A DNA stretch of 64,000 nucleotides from Runella rosea. Lineage in GTDB: Bacteria > Bacteroidota > Bacteroidia > Cytophagales > Spirosomataceae. Each line of letters begins with the position of its first letter. The stretch's first letter is position 1. The position numbers and the translations under genes were made by a program. Location of the stretch: assembly GCF_003325355.1 (NCBI RefSeq), contig NZ_CP030850.1, positions 5,635,501-5,699,500 of the forward strand, read 5' to 3'. Below, one piece after another: positions 26,682-37,900 of the stretch. The notes under the pieces are model-generated. The model did not search any database. It was not told the DNA's origin and saw only the letters and a program-made list of their open reading frames with translations.

Positions 26682-28400
26682 ATGTCTTATTTCAATATAG
26701 ATTCCATCAAAGACCGTACGTTCGACGCCATCGTGATTGGTTCGGGCATCAGCGGAGGCTGGGCGGCCAAAGAGCTGACTGGCAAAGGAATGCGCACGCT
26801 CGTACTGGAGCGTGGTCGCAATGTGCAGCACGTGACCGATTACCCCACTACGCTCAAAAACCCCTGGGAGTTTGACCACTTGGGGCAAATGCCTAAAGCC
26901 GTCAAAGACGCCAATCCCATCGTAAGCCGCTGTTATGCGTTCAACGAAGACGCCGCGCACTTTTTTGTAAAAGATGCCGAGCACCCTTATGTGCAGGAAA
27001 AACCATTCGACTGGATTCGTGGCTATCAGGTAGGTGGTAAATCCCTCCTCTGGGCACGCCAAACGCAGCGTTGGTCAAAATACGATTTTGAAGGCCCCGC
27101 CCGCGATGGTTTTGCGGTGGAGTGGCCTATCAGTTACGATGACATTGCTCCTTGGTACAGTTACGTCGAAAAATTTGCGGGAATTTCTGGAAACAAAGAT
27201 GGATTACCCCAATTGCCCGACGGGGAATTTTTGCCGCCGCATGAACAATCGTGCGTGGAGAAATACTTCGGTGAGCAAATGGCGAAGCATTACAACGGTG
27301 CGCGTCCCATCATCATCGGACGTTGTGCGCACCTGACCAAGCCCAACCAAATCCACTACGACCAAGGCCGCGCGCAATGCCAAAACCGGGCGTTGTGTCA
27401 GCGTGGGTGTCCGTACGGTGGGTATTTTAGCAGCAATGCTTCCACGATTCCGTGGGCGCAGCGCAGCGGCAAAATGACGTTGAAGTCTGATTCGGTGGTG
27501 CATTCTATCTTATACGATGAGAAACTTGGCAAAGCAACGGGCGTTCGGGTAATTGATGCCAACACCAAAGAAGCCGTTGAATATTACGCCAAAGTAATCT
27601 TTGTGAATGCGGCTGCCTTGAATACCAATTTGATTTTGCTGAATTCAAAATCCAATCGTTTCCAAAACGGCTTGGGCAACGACAGCGGTGTGTTGGGTAA
27701 ATACGTGGCTTTCCATAATTATCGCACGAGTATTTCGGGAGAATACGAAGGATTTATGGATACCACCACCGAAGGTATCCGCCCAAACAGCAGTTATATT
27801 CCGCGTTTCCGCAACGTATTTAAGCAGGAAACGGACTTTTTGCGCGGCTACGCGGCAGGCTTCGGCGCGAGCCGCATGACCTACAACGACCGCTCTGGCA
27901 TGGGCGAAGACCTAAAAAACAGCCTTGCCGAGAAAAAATACGGCAACTGGCGCGTAGGTTCGCACATCATGGGTGAGACCATTCCGAAAGAAACCAATTA
28001 CGTAGCGCTCGACTCCCAGTTGACCGACCCGTGGGGCATTCCGCAGTTGAAAATCTCGGTCAGCTACGACGACAACGACGAGAAGATGATCAAGGATTTT
28101 CACGAGCAGTTGACAGAGATGTTTACCAAAGCAGGTTTTACCAATATCAAAACCAACGACATACCCAACAAAGCCCCGGGCCTCGACATCCACGAAATGG
28201 GCGGCGTACGCATGGGCAAAGACCCCAAAACGTCGATGCTCAATAAATTTAATCAGCTGCACGCTTGCAAAAATGTATTCGTCACCGACGGCGCTTGTAT
28301 GACCTCCACGGCCACGCAAAACCCCTCCCTGACCTACATGGCCCTCACCGCCCGCGCGGCCGATTATGCCGTGAAGCAGCTGAAGGCGAAGAATTTGTAA
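26682..28400 (+). CDS. GMC-family FAD-dependent oxidoreductase (gluconate dehydrogenase large-subunit type), copy 1
   Basis: The 572-residue product has the FAD-binding fold at the N-terminus (FDAIVIGSGISGGWAAKEL, glycines 20-25) and the GMC C-terminal domain with DIHEMGGVRMG and NVFVTDGACMTSTATQNPSL. A cysteine cluster C233-x5-C239-x3-C243 (QCQNRALCQRGCPYGGY) sits where some FAD-dependent dehydrogenases carry an Fe-S cluster; that role is inferred. There is no signal peptide, so export is expected to depend on the Tat partner just upstream. A very similar copy lies at 42469-44190. The substrate is probably a sugar or polyol. Confidence 0.9.
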   Translation: MSYFNIDSIKDRTFDAIVIGSGISGGWAAKELTGKGMRTLVLERGRNVQHVTDYPTTLKNPWEFDHLGQMPKAVKDANPIVSRCYAFNEDAAHFFVKDAEHPYVQEKPFDWIRGYQVGGKSLLWARQTQRWSKYDFEGPARDGFAVEWPISYDDIAPWYSYVEKFAGISGNKDGLPQLPDGEFLPPHEQSCVEKYFGEQMAKHYNGARPIIIGRCAHLTKPNQIHYDQGRAQCQNRALCQRGCPYGGYFSSNASTIPWAQRSGKMTLKSDSVVHSILYDEKLGKATGVRVIDANTKEAVEYYAKVIFVNAAALNTNLILLNSKSNRFQNGLGNDSGVLGKYVAFHNYRTSISGEYEGFMDTTTEGIRPNSSYIPRFRNVFKQETDFLRGYAAGFGASRMTYNDRSGMGEDLKNSLAEKKYGNWRVGSHIMGETIPKETNYVALDSQLTDPWGIPQLKISVSYDDNDEKMIKDFHEQLTEMFTKAGFTNIKTNDIPNKAPGLDIHEMGGVRMGKDPKTSMLNKFNQLHACKNVFVTDGACMTSTATQNPSLTYMALTARAADYAVKQLKAKNL

Positions 28401-28413
28401 TTGTTTACTCACG

Positions 28414-28450
28414 ATGCAAAAGAGCGGGGCATTGCTTCGCTTTTTTGCAT
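28414..28450 (+). terminator. Terminator after GMC copy 1
   Basis: ATGCAAAAGAGCG (28414-28426) pairs with CGCTTTTTTGCAT (28438-28450) with one mismatch. The stem contains its own T-run and starts 14 bp after the stop codon. Confidence 0.65.
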
Positions 28451-28664
28451 TTGCTGGTATTTGCCATGGTACCGCTTCTAGCCCAATGAGCTCCACTGTC
28501 CGAAAGCGATTGGTTGTAAAAACCTTATTAGACGCAGAAAGAGGCTTTACGGATGCTTTTATTACAAAAAAACGGCACAGTTTTTAAAGAAGAAAAAAAA
28601 TAGATTGAAGTGCCCGAATCAGATGATTAAAAATAGCCTCTAACGTAAACAACGAATAAAACTG

Positions 28665-29576
28665 ATGAGTACAGAAATAAAAAGTCATGAAGCTCACTCA
28701 AACTGGTACGAAAAAGTTTATCTTGATGAAAGCGCCAAGGAAAAAGCCATTCAAAATTGGAAAAACCAAAAACAACAGCAAACGATTGGTGGATGGATCC
28801 ACCAAAGATTATTGGCATTTGCTGAGCCCTTTTTATCCACAGAAAAACAGTGGTTGACGGTTGGAGACGGATATGGATTTGATGCCAATTACTTTTATGA
28901 AAAAGGGATAACTGTCGTTGCGACCGATATTTCGAGTACCTTTCTGCCTCTCTCAAAAGCGCACGGTCTTATCAAAGATTATTCGGTAGAGAATGCTGAA
29001 CAACTCAGTTTTGAGGATGAGTCCTTTGATTATGTATTTTGCAAAGAAGCTTACCACCACTTTCCACGTCCCTATTTAGCCGTATATGAGATGCTGCGGG
29101 TGGCGCGGGAAGCCGTTATTATCGTTGAGCCTCATGATCCCATTTCCAAAATGCCCATATTGCTGGCTGCCAGAAATCTGTTAGATAAACTTGATACGAC
29201 TCTTTTGCAGCGATACTGGAAAAATCGCTATTCTTTTGAAGAAGTTGGGAATTATGTATTTAAACTGTCAGAACGGGAAATGGACAAGTTAGCCAATGGA
29301 ATCGGCCTGCCTGGAGTTGCATTTAAAGGAATCAATAATAATTATTATTCTCCACAAACGGTGTTTGAGCCGGCTACTTCCTCATCGGTTGTTTTTAAAA
29401 AAGTGAAGCGTAAATTAGCTTGGCACAATTTTCTGATGAAACTAGGATTGATGCCTTCGCAGGTATTGTGTGCCGTAATTTTTAAAAAACTTCCTTCTGA
29501 TTCGATGCGCGAAAAATTAAAGAAAGCAGGGTTTCAGATTCATCAATTTCCGCCCAATCCTTACTTACAAAAATGA
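28665..29576 (+). CDS. Class I SAM-dependent methyltransferase
   Basis: The 303-residue product has motif I as LTVGDGYGFDANYF, an acidic strand end VATDIS, the adenine-side AEQLSFEDESFDYVFCKEAYHHFP, and IIVEPHDP. These are the features of a class I methyltransferase of the UbiE/Methyltransf_11 kind. The C-terminal 100 residues are basic and not diagnostic. It stands alone between the GMC gene and a convergent DUF1080 gene, so the substrate is not indicated. No signal peptide; cytoplasmic. Confidence 0.8.
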   Translation: MSTEIKSHEAHSNWYEKVYLDESAKEKAIQNWKNQKQQQTIGGWIHQRLLAFAEPFLSTEKQWLTVGDGYGFDANYFYEKGITVVATDISSTFLPLSKAHGLIKDYSVENAEQLSFEDESFDYVFCKEAYHHFPRPYLAVYEMLRVAREAVIIVEPHDPISKMPILLAARNLLDKLDTTLLQRYWKNRYSFEEVGNYVFKLSEREMDKLANGIGLPGVAFKGINNNYYSPQTVFEPATSSSVVFKKVKRKLAWHNFLMKLGLMPSQVLCAVIFKKLPSDSMREKLKKAGFQIHQFPPNPYLQK

Positions 29577-29666
29577 GGCATATTCCACTCGTTGTGCGTT
29601 ATATTCTGCTGAAGACTGCGTACAACGAGCGGATAGTCGCTCGGATGAACGGCTAAGTTCCTTTTT

Positions 29667-30353
29667 TCACTCCGTCAACTTCTTAATCGGGGTCAGCGCA
29701 ACTTTTCTAAATTCCACTTCGGCCCCTTCGGCTTGCAGGGCAATGTGGCCTTTTTGGGCGGTGCAGTGAAAACCGTGGTTGACCATGTCGCCGTTGACCC
29801 AGACCTTGATGTGGTCGTTGAGGCATTCAACGATCATGGTGTTCCATTCACCCAAGGGTTTTTCGGAGGTATCTGTGAGGTTCATCACGCGGCGCTCTTT
29901 GCCTTCGGTAGTGCCCCAGTTTTCTTTTGGCCCGCGCCGTTTTTCCATGTCTTCGACTTCGATGTTTTCGACAATGCACCAGAAATCGCCCGCATTTTTG
30001 TGCATCATTTGTGATTCAATGGATTTGGGAAACATGCCGTACAGCGAGCGCGGCGTAGAAGCGTGGAGCAGCAAGCCGCAGTTGCCGGGTTTGCCTGCAA
30101 AGCGGTATTGAACTTCAATACGGTAGTTTTCATAAACAGCGTCTGTAATCAAATGGCCTTGTGGCTCGCCCAAACTGACCAACAGGCCGTTGCGGATAAT
30201 AAAGGGGTTGCGCAAATTGGGGTCTTTGTCCATTGCGGGCACGTCGATGTGCCAGCCTGTTAGGTCTTTGCCATTAAACAGGCTTTTTTCCTGGGCGTTG
30301 ATATTGTGAAAGAAGGTGATAAAAAGGAAGAATAAAAGAATCGTTGTTTTCAT
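29667..30353 (-). CDS. DUF1080 (PF06439) secreted protein, second copy
   Basis: I choose the ATG at 30351-30353 (MKTTILLFFLFITFFHNINAQ, 228 residues) because it opens directly with a signal peptide; an upstream in-frame start at 30407 adds 18 non-signal residues. The core reads KSLFNGKDLTGWHIDVPAMD, NYRIEVQYRFAGKPGNCGLL, and KGHIALQAEGAEVEFRKVAL, the PF06439 pattern. It differs clearly from the DUF1080 protein in the PUL. It is convergent with the methyltransferase and divergent from the epimerase-like gene. The likely role is sugar binding or glycoside cleavage outside the cytoplasm. Confidence 0.85.
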   Translation of the reverse strand: MKTTILLFFLFITFFHNINAQEKSLFNGKDLTGWHIDVPAMDKDPNLRNPFIIRNGLLVSLGEPQGHLITDAVYENYRIEVQYRFAGKPGNCGLLLHASTPRSLYGMFPKSIESQMMHKNAGDFWCIVENIEVEDMEKRRGPKENWGTTEGKERRVMNLTDTSEKPLGEWNTMIVECLNDHIKVWVNGDMVNHGFHCTAQKGHIALQAEGAEVEFRKVALTPIKKLTE

Positions 30354-30619
30354 GGATTTGGTGATTTTATCTCTATAAAGGGGCGGAGAATCCGTTTTTA
30401 CCGACATTCATTACGCAAAGTCGCAGCGGAGCAGCCGTTTTGCCTGTTTGTACGTAAATATTGTGACTCTTTGTCACTTTACCGGTGAATCATGGATGGA
30501 ACCTATTCCTGATAATTGTCAGCGGAAAGAGGTTGCCTTTTACGTTGAATCCCTTACATTTACTCCGAAAATTCGACCATCAATTCAGTAACTATCAGCC
30601 ATTTAAAATCATCATCACA

Positions 30620-31546
30620 ATGCAGACAATCCTCGGAGCCGGCGGTGCCATTGGGTCAGAGTTGGCCAAAGCTTTAGGCCAACAATACACCCAAAAAATT
30701 CGGCTCGTCAGCCGCAATCCTAAAAAAGTCAATCCGACCGATGAACTCTTTGCCGCCGATCTGTCCAACCCTGCCGACGTAGACGCCGCCGTGGCGGGCT
30801 CGGAAGTGGTGTACGTGACTATCGGGTTTGAGTATAAACTCAGCGTTTGGCGGGAAAAATGGCCCGCTTTCATGCGTTCGGTGATTGATGCCTGCGCCAA
30901 ACACAAAGCGAAATTGGTATTTTTCGACAATGTGTACATGTACGACTCGGCGGAGATTCCGCACATGACCGAAGAGTCGAAGATGAACCCTCCAAGTGAA
31001 AAGGGAAAAGTACGTAAGCAAGTCATAGATATGATTTTTGAAGCGATAAAGGCTAAAAAGATCAATGCACTCATTGCCCGTTCGGCGGATTTCTACGGGC
31101 CGGGCATCGGCACGAGTATGTTGCAGGAGACCGTTTCTAAAAATCTTCAAAAAGACAAAGCGGCTCAATGGATAGGAGGGATGGATTTCAAGCATTCGGC
31201 AACCTATACCCCCGATGCGGCGCGGGCCACGGCCTTGTTAGGCAATACCCCCGATGCTTACGATCAGGTGTGGCATTTGCCAACGTATCCTGACGCGCCA
31301 ACAGGCAGGGAATGGACCGAACTCTTTGCGAAAGAGATGAATAAAAAAGCCAAGGTGAGCGCCATTCCTAAATTTATGCTGAAGATTCTGGGGTGGTTCA
31401 TTCCGATCCTGGGGGAGGTGTACGAAATGACCTATCAATTCGAGCAACCTTATTTCTTTGACAGCGCCAAATTCATGAAACGTTTTCCCGATTTTAAAAC
31501 AACAAGCTATGCAGAAGGCATAAAGGAAATTGTGGCTAGGGGATAA
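30620..31546 (+). CDS. NAD-dependent epimerase/dehydratase-like protein (extended SDR / NmrA-like)
   Basis: I choose the ATG at 30620 (308 residues) because the Rossmann motif ILGAGGAIGSELAKAL begins at once; an upstream in-frame ATG at 30485 adds 45 unrelated residues. LVFFDNVYMYDS and ARSADFYGPGIGTSM match extended SDR proteins. The classical YxxxK active site is not clear (the segment reads MYDSAEIPHMTEESK), so a binding or oxidoreductase role other than epimerisation is possible. It is cytoplasmic and monocistronic. Confidence 0.75.
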   Translation: MQTILGAGGAIGSELAKALGQQYTQKIRLVSRNPKKVNPTDELFAADLSNPADVDAAVAGSEVVYVTIGFEYKLSVWREKWPAFMRSVIDACAKHKAKLVFFDNVYMYDSAEIPHMTEESKMNPPSEKGKVRKQVIDMIFEAIKAKKINALIARSADFYGPGIGTSMLQETVSKNLQKDKAAQWIGGMDFKHSATYTPDAARATALLGNTPDAYDQVWHLPTYPDAPTGREWTELFAKEMNKKAKVSAIPKFMLKILGWFIPILGEVYEMTYQFEQPYFFDSAKFMKRFPDFKTTSYAEGIKEIVARG

Positions 31547-31750
31547 AAGTCTTATTACTCTTGTAACCACCTGACAATGGGGTCCTGTGTCCTTTGTAAA
31601 TAAAACCGTGACTCAGGCCCGTAGTGAGCGTGATTTCCTGATGATTTTTTAGGTATTTTCTTTTTGCAAAAATCCTGAAACAAGTGCTGTGAGGGGCTGA
31701 TTTTTCAATGATTGACAAAAAACGACATTTCACCCCCTAATTGACAAATC

Positions 31751-31927
31751 CTAACTTACCCGATCGAAAGTAAACGGGGTGTCGGTAGAAGTAAAATTTC
31801 CTTTAAAATTTTGCGAAATTTCAGTAAAAGCCAGTGTATAATTGACAAATAATGAAACACTGCGGTAACCTGCCTCTGCCAAAAAACTGATGCTTTTTGC
31901 ACTAGAATCATCTATAGAATATGCCAG
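31751..31927 (-). pseudogene. Relic of the C-terminus of an outer-membrane-like protein
   Basis: Read on the minus strand, 58 codons run without a stop to a TAG at 31751-31753 and give alternating polar/hydrophobic sequence (SISFLAEAGYRSVSLFVNYT, then LAFTEISQNFKGNF and TPFTFDRVS). There is no start codon or signal. The upstream part is replaced by the palindrome at 31918-31976, just after the surface-protein gene. It looks like the surviving 3' end of a beta-rich envelope protein; the family is not recognised. Confidence 0.45.
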
Positions 31928-31976
31928 CTAAAACACCCCGTCGGCAATGCCGACGGGGTGTTTTAGCTGGCATATT
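31918..31976. terminator. 59-bp perfect palindrome, bidirectional terminator
   Basis: Arms 31918-31946 and 31948-31976 are perfectly complementary (29 bp) around one central A. The core has CACCCCGTCGGCA with flanking A and T runs (AAAA on one side, TTTT on the other), so it can terminate in both directions. It starts 13 bp after the stop of the 2012-residue gene. The arm length is greater than a normal terminator needs. Confidence 0.8.
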
Positions 31977-31989
31977 TCACTTACCCTCT

Positions 31990-34900
31990 TTACTTCTTAA
32001 TTTTTTTGACCGTAAACGGCACACACGCTTCCGCCGGACAACAATTAGTGTCTGATTCGAGAATCACCGGACAGCAGCCCCCCGTAGGGCAAGTACCGTT
32101 ATCAGCCGTAAACGTATACGTTCCTATCTCGCTCAACAAGACCACATTTCCCGTGGCAATCGGCGTACTGCCTCCGTTTCTGTACCACTTCACGTTCGTC
32201 AATCGGGTTGGGACAGTTACCTCTACTTTATTGCCGGAGCACAACTTGATGGGTACAGTAAAGCATTGACGGTCAATATCATCTTCCGTTTCTTTTCCAT
32301 TACTTGGCGTCGAATCCACATCCTTCTCATTGGTCTTGCTGATCTCAGCCGTATTGTAATGAATACCCTGTTGCGTAGCTTTCACCTTGTAAGTCAGCGT
32401 GACGGTGTCGCCGTTGGCAGGTACGCCTGCCGCAGCGATGTTACCGATGGTCCATTTGATGACATTTCCACTGATGACGGCACTACCGCGAGAAGCCGTA
32501 AAACTGCCTGCTTGAAATTCTACCGTGGTGGCGATGCTGTCGGTGACTTCTACGCCGGTGGCGTTAGTGTTGGACTCATTCCAGACTTTCAAAGTGTAGG
32601 TCAAGACATCACCGATTTGGGCAATTTTGGTGTTGATAGACTTCTTCAAAGCCAAATCCACTTCTTTGGTACAATCTTGGGCGTTGACCGTTGCCATTAC
32701 TCGACTGGTGCTGATGGCCGTGGGGCAAGTGGGGTCAGTACTGCGCGCTTGGGCGTAGAAGACTGCACCTGTCGTTGGTACTGTTCCCGATGGTTTGTAA
32801 TTAAGTCCTGTAAAGACCGCTGTACCGCCCGTTGGCTGGGTGAACCATTCGACCGTGGCCAATCCTACTACGGTGGCTTTGATGGTCGGGAAGGTATCAC
32901 CCACACAAGCCGTCATACTTGGAGTAATCAACAGAGGTAATGGAGGGTTACAATTACAGTTCGGCCCCGTGATGAGGGTATCAAACTTACAAACTGCACT
33001 CAAACTGTCAGTGATTTTGATAGTAGCCCCTGATGGTATTCCCGTCACAGTGTATGGATTAGCACCTGTCAAAGTACCTTTGTTGACTTTGAGGTTTCCA
33101 ACTTTATTCGTCACACTGAAGGTGATGCTATAAGTTTGAACATCTGCCGAACAAACGGGTGCGCCTGTGAGGGTTACTTTCGACTTCACGCAAGGAACAA
33201 CCAAAGCCGCATCCACGGTGAGGATGTCCTTCTTAGTGGGGTCGAGGGGATTGATTTCGTAGTTGCCCGATTCGCCCGTGGTCTTGTCCACATCCGAGTC
33301 CTTGGCATCGTCGCTGGGGGCATCTGTCACACTCGACAACTCACAACCCGCAGGAATCGAAGCGGCTAAGACCTTGATTTTGTAAGTCCCAGCGTCCAGA
33401 TTGGTGAATAAGTACTTACCCTGAACATCGGTGGTGTCTTTGGCAAAGAACGTTCCGTTTTTGTAGAGTTCAATCTGAACCCCCGCTACGCCACCGCCGT
33501 TGGGCGTGGTTTCGTCTTGGATACCGTTGTTGTTTTGGTCTTTCCAGACAAAATCCCCGAGGCTGCCTTTGGGTTGAACACAAGTAGGTACAATGACTGC
33601 TGCGGTATCAGTACAAACATTACCACCACCTGTTACAGAATATACAAAGCGGTAAGTTCCTGCAGTAGTCAGACCCGTGATAGCACCTGTGGCAGCATTG
33701 ATCGTAGCCGCGGCTGGGTTGGTAACTATTGCCCCCCAAGTACCACCTGAAGTGACGGCAGCCAAGGTAGCCGTAGTTGGGGCAATACCCGAAGGCGGGC
33801 AAGTTAGTGTGACATCTAGTCCTGCATCGGGCTTGGTACAACCAGCACAAGGGCTGACCGTAACGGCGACGGTATCTTTACATCCTGCGGTAGTGGTATA
33901 AACAAATTGATAGGTTCCAGCGACGGTCATATTAGTTACCGCGTTTCCATTGATGGTGGCCGTGGCGGGTGTTGTGCCTATCTGTGTCCAAGAACCTCCT
34001 GTTGGGATGGGGGCAAGTGTGATGGAGGTGGCCAGTTGGTTGGTGGCTGGATTCAAACAGGCCATTGTTGTGTCTTTTCCTGCATTGGGTTTAGTACTAA
34101 CAGTTACCGTAGCCGCTGCTGTGCCTGTACAAGTACCCACCGTACAAGTGGCGGTGTAGGTAGTTGAAGACGTTAAGGCAGGGGTCGTAGCAGGGTTGCC
34201 TGTCAAGCCACCTGACCATGTTACTGTTCCTGAACAGTTGGCAACAGTCAAGGTAGCCGTTTGACCTGAACATATCGTAGGACTATTTACTGTCGGAGCT
34301 GGCTTAGTACTAACAGTTACCGTAGCCGCTGCTGTGCCTGTACAAGTACCCACCGTACAAGTAGCGGTGTAGGTAGTTGAAGACGTTAAGGCAGGGGTCG
34401 TAGCAGGGTTGCCTGTCAAGCCACCTGACCATGTTACTGTTCCTGCACAATTGGCAACAGTCAAGGTAGCCGTTTGACCTGAACATATCATAGGACTATT
34501 TACTGTCGGAGCTGGATTGGGGCTAACAGTTACCGTAGCCACTGCTGTGCCTGTACAAGTACCCACCGTACAAGTAGCGGTGTAGGTAGTTGAAGACGTT
34601 AAGGCAGGGGTCGTAGCAGGGTTGCCTGTCAAGCCACCTGACCATGTTACTGTTCCTGCACAATTGGCAACAGTCAAGGTAGCCGTTTGACCTGAACATA
34701 TCATAGGACTGTTTACTGTCGGAGCTGGATTGGGGCTAACAGTTACCGTAGCCACTGCTGTGCCTGTACAAGTACCCACCGTACAAGTGGCGGTGTAGGT
34801 AGTTGAAGACGTTAAGGCAGGGGTCGTAGCAGGGTTGCCTGTCAAGCCACCTGACCATGTTACTGTTCCTGCACAATTGGCAACAGTCAAGGTAGCCGTT

Positions 34901-37900
34901 TGACCTGAACATATCGTAGGACTATTTACTGTCGGAGCTGGATTGGGGCTAACAGTTACCGTAGCCACTGCTGTGCCTGTACAAGTACCCACCGTACAAG
35001 TAGCGGTGTAGGTAGTTGAAGACGTTAAGGCAGGGGTCGTAGCAGGGTTGCCTGTCAAGCCACCTGACCATGTTACTGTTCCTGCACAATTGGCAACAGT
35101 CAAGGTAGCCGTTTGACCTGAACATATCGTAGGACTATTTACTGTCGGAGCTGGATTGGCCGTAATGGTCAACGTTACGCTTTTGCTCGCTTTGCAAGTG
35201 TTGTCTGCCGTATTGGTAGCCTCCACACGGTATTTGTAAACCCCTGCTGCCGTCGGCAGGGCTGTGAGTGTAGCCGTGTTTTGACCGCTGATGACAGTGG
35301 TAGTGGGGTTGGTCGTGCCGTTGTCGTTGTACCACAGGTAAGTTGCCGCCACACCATTGGTGACACTCGTCGTCACGTTGGAAGGCGTAAAACTTCCGCC
35401 AACGCATATCGTCTGGTTGGTCAAATCCGTCAAAACGGGGGTGGTGCAACTGCAATCTTTGGTTGGTGTAGTAAAGGTCTTATCTTCAAAACAAGTATTA
35501 TCGGCATTCCACACGCGGATGGTGTATTGGGTGTTGTGCTTCAAGCCCGTAAAACTCACTGAACCAGCCGTTACGGTTTTGTTAGAGGCGGCATTGTAAG
35601 CAGGGCCGCTGCCGTAGGTGGCTCCTTCTATAATGTCGGCTTTGTCGCCACCTGTTACGGTGAGCGAAGCCGTGGCGTCGTTGTTGGGAGTCGAACCTGT
35701 ACACGTTCCTGCTACTGTGGTGACGGTGGTACCGAGAGTAGGTTTGGTACAGGTCGAATAACCTACGTCAAAACTGTGGTTGTTTTCTCCCGCGTAACCT
35801 GTCGTAAATGCTATTTTTCCATCAGCAGCAGCATCGGAGTCCACTAAGTCATTGCCGCCAAGGTTTGGACTTGTCAAAGATTTTGTTCCAGAAGTTGTTG
35901 GAAACTTTAAGATATAGTCAGTATTATAAGTAAGACTAAGCCCATATTTAGCAGAGCTTGAATTAGTCCCCGAGGCCGAAGAAAAGAAGTAGTTTCCATT
36001 TGCATCTGTTGTGGCTGTGGCACCTGAAATGGGAGTTCCGTTTTTATCACAAAGCGTTACTGAAACATTTTGAATTCCTGCTTCACCTGCGTCCTGAATT
36101 CCATCTTTGTCGGTATCGTCCCACACTCTATTACCTATTTCAATGGGTGCATCATTACACATTACTTCCATATCGCCTAAGCCATTGGCTTTTCCGAATA
36201 GCCATGGTTGCAGTCCAAATGAAGGGTCAATAAATACTACATAAGATTTGTCATACTCACCGGTCGTATTATTAAACCAATAGGTGCCGCCTGCAAAATA
36301 GTTTTGATCAGGGTCAGACACTTGCGTTACTACCTGTCCTCTTCCTGGTACTATTGCAGCCCCTCCCCCTACAACTTCTTCATGCACATTGTTTTCATCA
36401 TCTCCAACATAAAATTCACCGGAAGGGCTTGTATAACCTGTACCTGTTGGTGTACCGGGGCCTTGACCATTACCTGCCCCGGCAGTAGTTACTCCGCCTG
36501 AAGTGGCATTTTTTTCTAACGTATAAACTCCTGATACCAATGATGCTCTTAATATATCACCACCTGCAAGCCCATAATAGAGTTTTGTGTCAGAGGTACT
36601 CGGTTGATAGTTTGCCGTTCCTGTTTGGTGTCCTAATCGGTCATTGAAAACCATAATCAATGACTCATCAGTATCAAATACTATATCAGCAAAAATAGGC
36701 TGTGGCTCACACACAAGGTTCAAGCCTGTTGGGCTTATGCCCCCCGAAATATTTGAAAAAGAATCTTCCCACGGATTCCATTTATTACCATAAACTCCCC
36801 CCCAGGTAAAAGCCGCTCCTTTAGTATAATTTAGCGGAAACGACAAAACACTGGTGAAAGTTGTCCCATCTAAACGATATACAGTAGCTTTCATATCTGC
36901 ATCAACCTTTGAAGTAGCAGCATCGCAAACAGAACCGATATAAAGTTTTCCTCTATGATAGGTTAATGCAAATGGGCGAGCATTGCCTCCTGTACAGGAG
37001 TTTGGAACTGCGATACCTGAACCAACTAATGCTTTTGTGGCAATATCAACCGTATAAATTTTGGAATCGTATAGATTTACAAAAAACAATTGGGTATTAT
37101 CGTCTGAGATTTCAATATCTCCCAACCCTATCTTTCCGACAAGTGAATATAATTGTGTATCGTGTGATGCTGCAAGGTCTGAAGTAGTAACCGGTACAGG
37201 TAAAGCCCTTGTTGCAATAGTAGGCATTAAACTCATACCTACATCAACCCCCAAAGTAGTTACATCTAACCATAATGAGGGAGATCCACTACTTGGTACT
37301 ATGTATATTGCCCCAATATCTTCTTTTCCATCACTATTATTATCTTTCAATGCAATATGTCGTTTCACAAAAGCACCAACAAATAAATCCTGCTTTTGTC
37401 TGTCATAAGCAATTCCCCATACAGATCCCATTTCGCTCTTTACACCAATGGTAGTATGACTTGCTGAATGTGATGGACCTGATGACGAGTACGCATATTT
37501 CACCAACACATCATTCATACCGGCAGCATTATTACCCACATAGCAGGATGTGACTAACATAGGGTCGGCAACGCCACAATAATCGGCAGGATAATTTACT
37601 GCTAAATTTTGAGTTGTCCCCGATGGAAACATCACGGTTGTTCCACCTGCGGCTCCTTTTGAGGCAAAAGTATAACTGTCGGGCATCACAAACTCTAATC
37701 GAATCTGCCCCGCAGTGCCTCCTGTCACGGTATAGGCACCGGTAGTATTGGTAGATGTACCGCCACCGGTATAAGAGACAGTCAAGGTTGTGCCGTCCGG
37801 TTTAGTTGCCTTAACAACTACGCCTGCCATACCCACATCTAAGTTGGGAGAGGCCGTACCTTTAGTACCATCCATATTAAAGTCTTTGAACACCGTTCCG

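Larger units (their letters stand above)
31547..31989. other. 443-bp intergenic region with gene relic and long palindrome
   Basis: It holds no intact gene. A minus-strand coding relic occupies 31751-31927 and a 59-bp palindrome occupies 31918-31976. The left third (31547-31750) shows nothing I can name. Confidence 0.6.

Noticed and set aside
29588-29629. Possible terminator between the methyltransferase and the DUF1080 gene
   Set aside because: The 8-bp arms are separated by 26 nt and lack a T-run, so the signal is too weak.
34090-35154. Regular repeats that could suggest a CRISPR-like array
   Set aside because: The 213-bp units are contiguous, in frame and coding, with no spacers.
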